64,000 bases of DNA from Bryoerythrophyllum caledonicum (Eukaryota; Streptophyta; Bryopsida; Pottiales; Pottiaceae), in NCBI GenBank assembly GCA_963971425.1, contig OZ020522.1, forward strand, positions 5,430,168-5,494,167, given 5' to 3'. Of the stretch, positions 57,938 through 64,000 are shown piece after piece. Every line of letters begins with the position of its first letter. The stretch's first letter is position 1. The notes below the pieces were generated by a model that did no database searches, was not told the DNA's origin, and was given only the letters and a program-made list of their open reading frames with translations. A program made the translations under genes and the position numbers.

Positions 57938-59546
57938 TCAAGGTGCTAAACACTCTGGACATGACCATTGACCTTCTAGTACCTCCAAAAGAGGCGGAGT
58001 TAAGCATTCTGAATACCACCCTGTAGAACATAAGTCACATATAACCATTGTGGCTGCCCGTTTGGCACCACCACATAACCGACAACGCAATCCAACAGAG
58101 ATGTGAGAGAGATTAAGGTGTACCGTTCCATCAATGTGTGGTAAGTAGCAAGGCGCATTATTGCGCGTGTGATCCTTCCACATTTTACGATCACAACCCT
58201 CCAACAATAACACACCAGAGTCCTTCATCTCACGAACTTGCAAAATTACTCGTCACGCTGTCACATCCAAGGTGGTGGGCGTTGTTTGCTGCAAATACAC
58301 GTAGTCTCCAGGCAAGAAACGCCTCACTTGCGATCGATAGCCACCTCTCCGTATTGTAGCATAGCGCAATATATCCCGATGTTGAGCAATGGAGAGATTC
58401 TCCAATTGGCATAGACATCAACCTCTTGAATAAATTTGCACGTTGCTCACACACTTGAGCCCACATATCCGGATTGTCCATGTTAGCCAACACAGTGTCA
58501 ACATCTGCTTGAACGGCCTATAGTAAAACCAAGTGTCTTCCAAACAATAGATAGTAAGGTGAAAAAGACGCCAAGGATGCTTGTTTGTTGAATCAATAGT
58601 CCATAGCTATCCACGGTAACTGCAAATTCCAATCCCGGTGATGTCCCTTCTATAAGCTGTACTTCATGAGCCCCCTCTTGACGGTTTGCACCATACGCTC
58701 CGCCAATCCATTTGCTTCGGGGTGATCCATCAAAGTAGTGCGATGATCAATCATCGCTTGCTCACACAAGAATTCTCTTTATTAGTTTGTGAGTACCTCC
58801 AGTGGAACTCCAATGCAATGCACAACACGATCAAGGAAAGAGTAAGCAGCCCCTCACCGAACTTGTCAGGCAAGACCACCAACTCTATCCATTTTCAGAA
58901 ATGTTCAGTAATCACTAACACATACTCATTGTGTCGAGGTGTCTGGCAATGGTCCTACAAAATCCAAGCTCTACCTATATCCTAAGCCCATAATTGGCAA
59001 TGGTTGCAATTATGGCATTAGAGCAATAAAAGACGCTTGCACCTGATCACACATCATATACCAAACAACCAACGATTGGACTTGCGACTGCATTTCTAAC
59101 CACTAATGGTAGATCTATAGCAAACTATAGGTCCATTGTAGTCCAAAATATCCAAGATTCTCATGTGCATGCTTGATCAACTTCACCCTCTCCTTTGGAT
59201 CCGACACCACCTTCTTCGTATCATCCAGCCACACCCTAACAACGTAGGTCCTCTCCCACAAGAATCGTTTGGTTCGTAGTAAAACCCGATCTCTCTCCTT
59301 AGCGGACCACGTTGGCTCCGCCTCTCCATTCATTAGAAACTGCATTACATTCATGTCTTTGAAGATGACTCTAGCGCCTCCAAACTCCTCACCTCCATTC
59401 TCATCTACCGTGGCCATAGTAGCTTCCTTAGTCGTATCCCCATGCATTGCCAATACTCCTAAAAATGCCAAACAATGCCAACCAGACAACGGATCAACCT
59501 TACCTTCAACGTTGTTGGAGTTTAGAGTTGCTCGTAGTAATTTCAA
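57938..59546 (-). pseudogene. Ty3/gypsy integrase with C-terminal PHD finger, decayed
   Basis: Read leftward: a tether region, then an H-x3-H-type zinc site (IKHAHENLGYFGLQ), then integrase pieces DFVGPLPDTS, GAAYSFLDRVVHCIGVP and HPEANGLAERMVQTVKRGL (catalytic Glu). A linker (VCEQRANLFKRLM, LQVREMKDSGVLLLEG) comes next. At the C-terminus (58100-57945) is a PHD-like module CRLCGG...CDLCSTGWYSECLTPPL...WSCPEC. Several stops and frame changes break it. In the PHD the usual His of G-W-H is Tyr. A PHD could guide integration to marked histones; that is inference. Confidence 0.75.
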
Positions 59547-59639
59547 TGGTGTAAATAGTTATGCATTGAAATAGACATAGATGGGAAAGTAAAAGGAAAG
59601 AAAACAGAGAGAAGGGAATAGACATGTGGCATGGTCAAA

Positions 59640-59935
59640 GAGGTAGGACCATTCCATGTGTTGTGCATGGGATAAGCAAGGACACATGGGTGGTTGCATG
59701 AAGTCTATGCATTATGTGTCCCATGCATTAGTGGGCAAGTGACACGTGGATGGACACATGATGTTAAACCGTCATATGTCCAATGTGTTGACAAAAGCTT
59801 GCCACCAAGTTCTATTATAAGTAAACGCCTTCAAAAGGAGACAACATCTCACTTGAAACATTATTTGTACTTCTTTGTATCATTCTTTGCTTGAACAAGT
59901 ATCTCTCTACATATTTTAATTTCAATAGGTTATGG
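59640..59935 (+). repeat. copia 5' LTR remnant
   Basis: AT-rich promoter-like block before a copia leader: a TATA-like ctattataagtaaac at 59812-59826, then the repeated cacatg(g) and tgcatt words upstream. Borders are not certain; the left end meets the gypsy relic near 59580. Confidence 0.35.
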
Positions 59936-60179
59936 GCCCACTCATGCGAGTTGCAACTATAGAATTCTGTTGCAATTCCTAGTTAAAAGAGGTCTTTAGA
60001 GATTTTGAATGCTTGATGAGTATGAGGGCTGATTTTGAGTTGGGGAGGTGCAGGAGGGCTTATTTGGAGCATTGGAGGAGCACAATGGCTATGATTAGAG
60101 CATGTGAGGCAATTTGAGAAGGCACAAGTGTTGCACGAGCGGCGGTTGTGGACATTCAAGCTTTTGACCCTTGTAAGTG

Positions 60180-60630
60180 TTCGTTCATAGTGTATGTGTT
60201 TGTTTGCTGTCTAAAAGTGCTGTTTTGAGTGATTGAAGTGTATAGTTAGACAGTGGAGTCTACGTGAAGCTCATTGAGATTATTGAACTCTATATTTGCA
60301 TGTATGAGCAAAAAATGAGCTGATTTGGTCCAATAAAGTGCAATTGTGTACATTTGAGTCTACACAAACTTCATATGAGTGTTTGAGTTGTATCTTTGTA
60401 CATTTAAGCTTAGAAGTGACTCATTTGATTGCACGTGCACTTTACAGCCTTGAAAATGTTGATTTAAGTATGTAAGGTGCCTACTTGTCTATTAAAGCCT
60501 TAAAAAGAGTTGATTTGAGTGTTTGACGTGCATACATGTACCTTGGAGTTTAGAAGGGTTCAATTGATTGATTGAGGTGCATTAGTGTACATTAGAAGTA
60601 TGAAAGGGCTGATCTTGGTCATTTGAGTAT
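60180..60630 (+). repeat. degenerate 60-bp repeats in the copia leader
   Basis: Seven or so loose units of the form gatttgagtgtttgaggtgca...tgtacatt, placed between the LTR and the gag ATG. No ORF. Confidence 0.5.
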
Positions 60631-60634
60631 CAAC

Positions 60635-61695
60635 ATGGCCAAATTTGAGAATGAGAGTGCTAGGATCATCGACAAGTTCAAGGGGAATAATTTTAACATT
60701 TGGAAGTTCAAGATGGAGATGGTGTTGAAATCCATGGACCTTTGAGAGATGGAGGAACCTCTATCATTTGACGATGACCCAAAGGTAATGAAAGACTACG
60801 ATCAGCGTGTGAAGAAGGCCATGTCTTTCATTGGGCTCAATTTGGTGGACAATCGACTTGCCCACATCAAGAGTTGCAAAGGACTGGCGGAACTATGGAT
60901 GACTTTGAGCAACATCGACGAAACCAAGCGTTTGTCTAACATCATCTCCATTCGTTGCAAGTTTTTCACAATCAAGATGCAAGAAGGTGATGATTTGTTG
61001 ACCCACATCAACCAAGTGAAGGCACTTGTGGATCAACTCAATTGCTTAGAGGTCGCCGTAAGAGATGAAGATGTGGTGCTGACGTTGCTCGGGAGTTTGC
61101 CGTCGTCATTTGACAAATTGATTACCGCCTTGGAGTCGTTGCGTTTGAAAGACCTCACCATGGAATTTGTCATTACACAGATGATACATGAAGTGTCCAA
61201 GCGCAAGGAGAAGAAGGCGCATGGCAATGATGCGATCTTGGTATCAAGGCAAAACAAGGACGGAAGCTCATCCTCACGCGGCAAGCCAAAGGTGAATTAC
61301 AACTGTAGCAAACCAGCCATTCTGCACAAAATTGCCTCAAGCCGAAGAAAAGAGAGCGTGACAACGCAAACCAAGCAAAGGAGAATGCTAACCATGCCAA
61401 GGAGGACAATGACTACGCATTTGCAACTCAAGATTGGCTTCATTCCAAGTCCATTTGTAAGTAGATTTTGGATTCGGGCGCCACAAAACACATGACACCT
61501 CATAGGGCAACATTTGATACGTATGAGGTAATTCCATCATACAATATGCATTTGGGTGATGATAGTGTTGTAGATGCCGTTGGAGTTGGTGCCATTATTG
61601 TTGAAATGCTTGTGAGGGGGCGTTCGAAGAGGATGGCAATTAAGGACGTCCTCTTGATGCCCAAGTTGCAAGCAAACTTGCTCTCGCTAAGCAAG
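60635..61695 (+). pseudogene. copia gag and protease fragment
   Basis: Gag starts MAKFENESARII at 60635 and reads FKGNNFNIWKFKMEMVL, the usual copia gag start. A TGA at 60743 (Trp position) breaks it, then the frame is open to about 61330 with UBN2-type features (RLSNIISIRCKFF, LLGSLPSSFDKL). The knuckle NYNCSKPA is followed by a one-base frame change (SAQNCLKPKK). A TAG at 61468 precedes the protease motif ILDSGATKHMT, and the copy ends near LLSLSKL at 61695. Integrase and RT are absent. Confidence 0.8.
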
Positions 61696-61977
61696 CTGGC
61701 GCTCCTCGGCCACGGTGATGTTCAGTTGTTGGAGCTTGGCTTCCAAAAGAGGCGCGATGCTGAAGTGGACGGGTTGGATCATGGCGAAGTAGTGGCTCAT
61801 GATCTTGAAGCTGGCGAAGGCGAAGGCAGCTCCCTCGGGCATGCAGGCGCCCGTGGAGCGGAGGCCGAGGAGGTCGTGCCATTGCGCGAGGTGCAGCTCT
61901 GCCATGATGCCCACTGTAAGGGGCACCGGGGTCGTCTTGAAATCGTTGCAGAAGATGGAGTTGAGCAGGTTTGTCTA
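61696..61977 (-). pseudogene. GC-rich inserted coding-like segment
   Basis: 282 bp of high GC between the copia fragment and a MITE. Only the minus strand gives a protein-like frame with GC-rich third positions: NSIFCNDFKTTPVPL, then AELHLAQWHDLLGLRSTG, FKIMSHYFAMIQPV and LLEAKLQQLNITVAEE. No family recognised. Probably part of an exon from elsewhere. Confidence 0.4.
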
Positions 61978-62240
61978 TTAACCTCTAAAGTTCCTTGACA
62001 ATTTCTGTCCAAAACTGCCATAGTCAAACATGGCCGCAATAATCACATATTTTAGAAGAATTCTCAACTTTTAACCGTAAGATCTAAAACTAAACTCATG
62101 TATAATAATCCTGTAAAATTTTAGTTGCAATCCACCGCACGGATGTGAAGATTATAGTGTTTGAAGTGCAAGAAGTAGTTATTTTTCCCTCTAGCCCGAC
62201 AAAGTCAGCTCACTTTGACTAAGCATATCTTTTAGTATTT
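61978..62240 (-). mobile_element. piggyBac-like MITE fragment (copy e)
   Basis: Starts TTAA-CCTCTAAAG and continues with sequence like copy c (cttgacaattt, gtaagatct, tgtttgaagt, ttgact near 62220). The other end is missing or too diverged. Confidence 0.5.
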
Positions 62241-62923
62241 ATAGTACATTGCGTTGGAAACCATTACCAATGTAAAGAATATGATGTTAGCTAAGTGTGT
62301 GCAAAATTTGAGGTCATTTCGAGGGGTACATCATGCTCAAATAAATACTTTAAACACGCAATTAAGCAATTATGCACTTGGCCATTTAAAAGTGCACTTG
62401 GGTACAACGGCAGCCATTGCGAACAAAAGTGGCAAAATTTAAATTAAAAAAAAAAAATCAAAGAAAAAAAAATTTCCAAAGGAAAAAAAATTGAGCTTCT
62501 GCAACAATATTACGTACAATCATGGTTGTTCATATTGGAAGCGATTTTTTGCCATTTTCAACTAATTTGTAGTGGCCCCTCGTTAATACTAGATAAATGT
62601 GTATTTAATATAGTTTCACAATATTTCAAAGATAGATTTGAAGGATTGTAGTATTCAAACAGGTGTAATCACAAAACAACATACTTTATGCAAGGGTTGG
62701 CAATCGATTAAACGATATTCTACGTAGTACATAATGCATACAATGGTGGAAACTAAATATAGATGCTTCTACAAATGGACTTAGCACCAATAGTAAACAC
62801 ATCTTTACTCTAAAGGATTAATGACATAACGTCTTACATCACCCTTAGAATATACTACTCTTACACATACACTATATATCAATTACCATACACAACTAGT
62901 ATACTCTCAAAAAGGCAGACTAT
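62241..62923. other. AT-rich spacer
   Basis: Nothing supported. A poly-A-rich tract at 62440-62490. Confidence 0.4.
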
Positions 62924-63994
62924 CTACTCCATAGAATTTAGGGCTGCTTGCAAACGGTCGTCATCGATAGCTTTGGTTTGCATTGCAATATATCGTAGTA
63001 TGTGAGCCTTTGCCGATTGAAGAATGCGAATCCTACTTTCAATCTGCACTCCAAATACATTGCGCTTTCTCCACCCGCTGGCCCTTGATATGGTTCTTTC
63101 CGGTGTGACTACCCATGAAAAAATGCATGCATCTTTTTCTACCCAACTATCGCTCTCCCCAGATGGCTCCCAGATTGAGTCCGTGCAATTTGCATACCGC
63201 TGTGCAGAAGACCCATGTCCATCAACAACCCCCCTTTGAATGCTGGGCCAATACCAACAAACCTTTATCTTAAGTCTCCATCGGTTCTTTCCTTCCTCAA
63301 TCACTTTCCCCACATAGAATGGTACATCGCCTTCTATTTCTGCTCAATCAACACTCAAGGCTACAAATTGTCCACAAAAGATATCAGATTGTGGATTAAA
63401 TGGTGGAAATGGATCGTGATTACCTTCATACATTGCTCCTTCTTCGGCTCTTTCCTCAACATTGTTCCGCTCTGTTCGTTGTGCCCTGCGCAGTGCTTGA
63501 TTAGAGGGTCTTCCTCTACGAAGACCAAAGTATCCTCGAGCCTCGCCATTTGGAAGCATCGCCACTACCTGCTCTACGACATCTATCTCGTGATTTTCTT
63601 CACTTGCACCATCCATTACATCCAAAGATGCACTCTCCGTAGGTCTGGTGTTGGAGAACTCTGAAGGCCAAAATGGTGAGGAACGATGCTCATTGCTACG
63701 ATCTTTGTGTGGAAATTGACCCAAATAGAGTTTCAATCTTTCTGCCTCTACTTTTGTCTCACGATTCTTGTCCTCATGCTGCAATCTTTGGATGCACCTT
63801 TTTTTAAATACAATGAAGTCATCCAACGCCTCCAACTCCCGTTCATCCGCTGCAAATACTTCCACAAACGTTGGTCGCTCATCCCTACTTGGCAACGACC
63901 TCAAAGTTTTCGTCCCTGCCTCCGGTCCCCATGGATCCTTGCAATAATGCTTGTGTTGAACTCGAACCTCACGAGTGCCTTCTCGATTGTCCAT
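62924..63994 (-). pseudogene. unrecognised ORF with one in-frame TGA
   Basis: One minus frame from ATG 63994 to the stop at 62924, about 356 codons, broken only by TGA at 63344-63346 (ALSVD*AEIE, most simply Trp). The N-terminal half is highly charged (VFAADERELEALDD; KNRETKVEAERLKLYL). The C-terminal half has DVPFYVGKVIEEGKNRWRLKIKVCWYWPS, which looks like a small beta domain of the BAH or Tudor sort, but I do not claim it. Similar unknown proteins in moss and lycophyte repeats come to mind. Upstream is cut by the window end. Confidence 0.5.
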
Positions 63995-64000
63995 ATAGAA

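Overview
This is a transposon-dense stretch of a nuclear genome from an early-diverging land plant, probably a bryophyte or perhaps a lycophyte. The plant assignment rests on Ty1/copia and Ty3/gypsy elements, a nuclear tRNA-Leu, a spliced FHA-BRCT-RING-PHD gene of plant type, and a MGACASK-type kinase of a kind I associate with mosses, liverworts and lycophytes. The species cannot be fixed from sequence alone. Most of the window is nested mobile DNA. Only two protein genes (a kinase at 38.3-39.5 kb and the FHA-BRCT-RING-PHD gene at 44.8-49.7 kb) and one tRNA look like ordinary host genes.

Layout. 1-5.9 kb: decayed Ty3/gypsy element on the minus strand (pol, protease, gag, primer site, LTR), then a tRNA-like SINE candidate. 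6-9.5 kb: no convincing gene. 9.5-14.7 kb: young Ty1/copia element, minus strand, with two 281-bp LTRs identical by eye and a GGTAC duplication, but with a frameshift in integrase. 16.9-35.75 kb: a Tc1-like (DD34E) element with about 570-bp inverted repeats, split just after its start codon by a 16,041-bp Mutator-like element (18147-34187). 35.76-37.47 kb: a second Tc1 derivative that is a 716-bp palindrome. 38.3-50.3 kb: host kinase, an inverted pair of piggyBac-like MITEs, the FHA-BRCT-RING-PHD gene and the tRNA. 50.4-54 kb: two MITEs and a diverged LTR of the first gypsy family. 54-64 kb: relics of a LINE, a gypsy element with a C-terminal PHD finger, a copia element, a GC-rich inserted segment, and one unrecognised ORF at the edge.

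The most interesting object is the 16-kb element. It has about 66-bp terminal inverted repeats, a perfect 10-bp target duplication (GCTATTTCAG), and two divergent genes. The rightward gene encodes a MULE-type transposase with a SWIM finger, interrupted by one in-frame TGA. The leftward gene can be assembled from 13 exons with fully consistent splice phases. It encodes a protein of about 1295 residues joining a ParB/sulfiredoxin-like domain (DGNHRL) to a degenerate amino-type DNA methyltransferase domain. Palindromes of the form CTGCCGA...CGGCAG are scattered through the introns of both genes, and I saw none elsewhere in the window. Together these suggest an autonomous DNA transposon with its own chromatin or DNA-modification cargo and possible cis-acting sites. 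Family assignments come from motif recognition by eye, not from searches.
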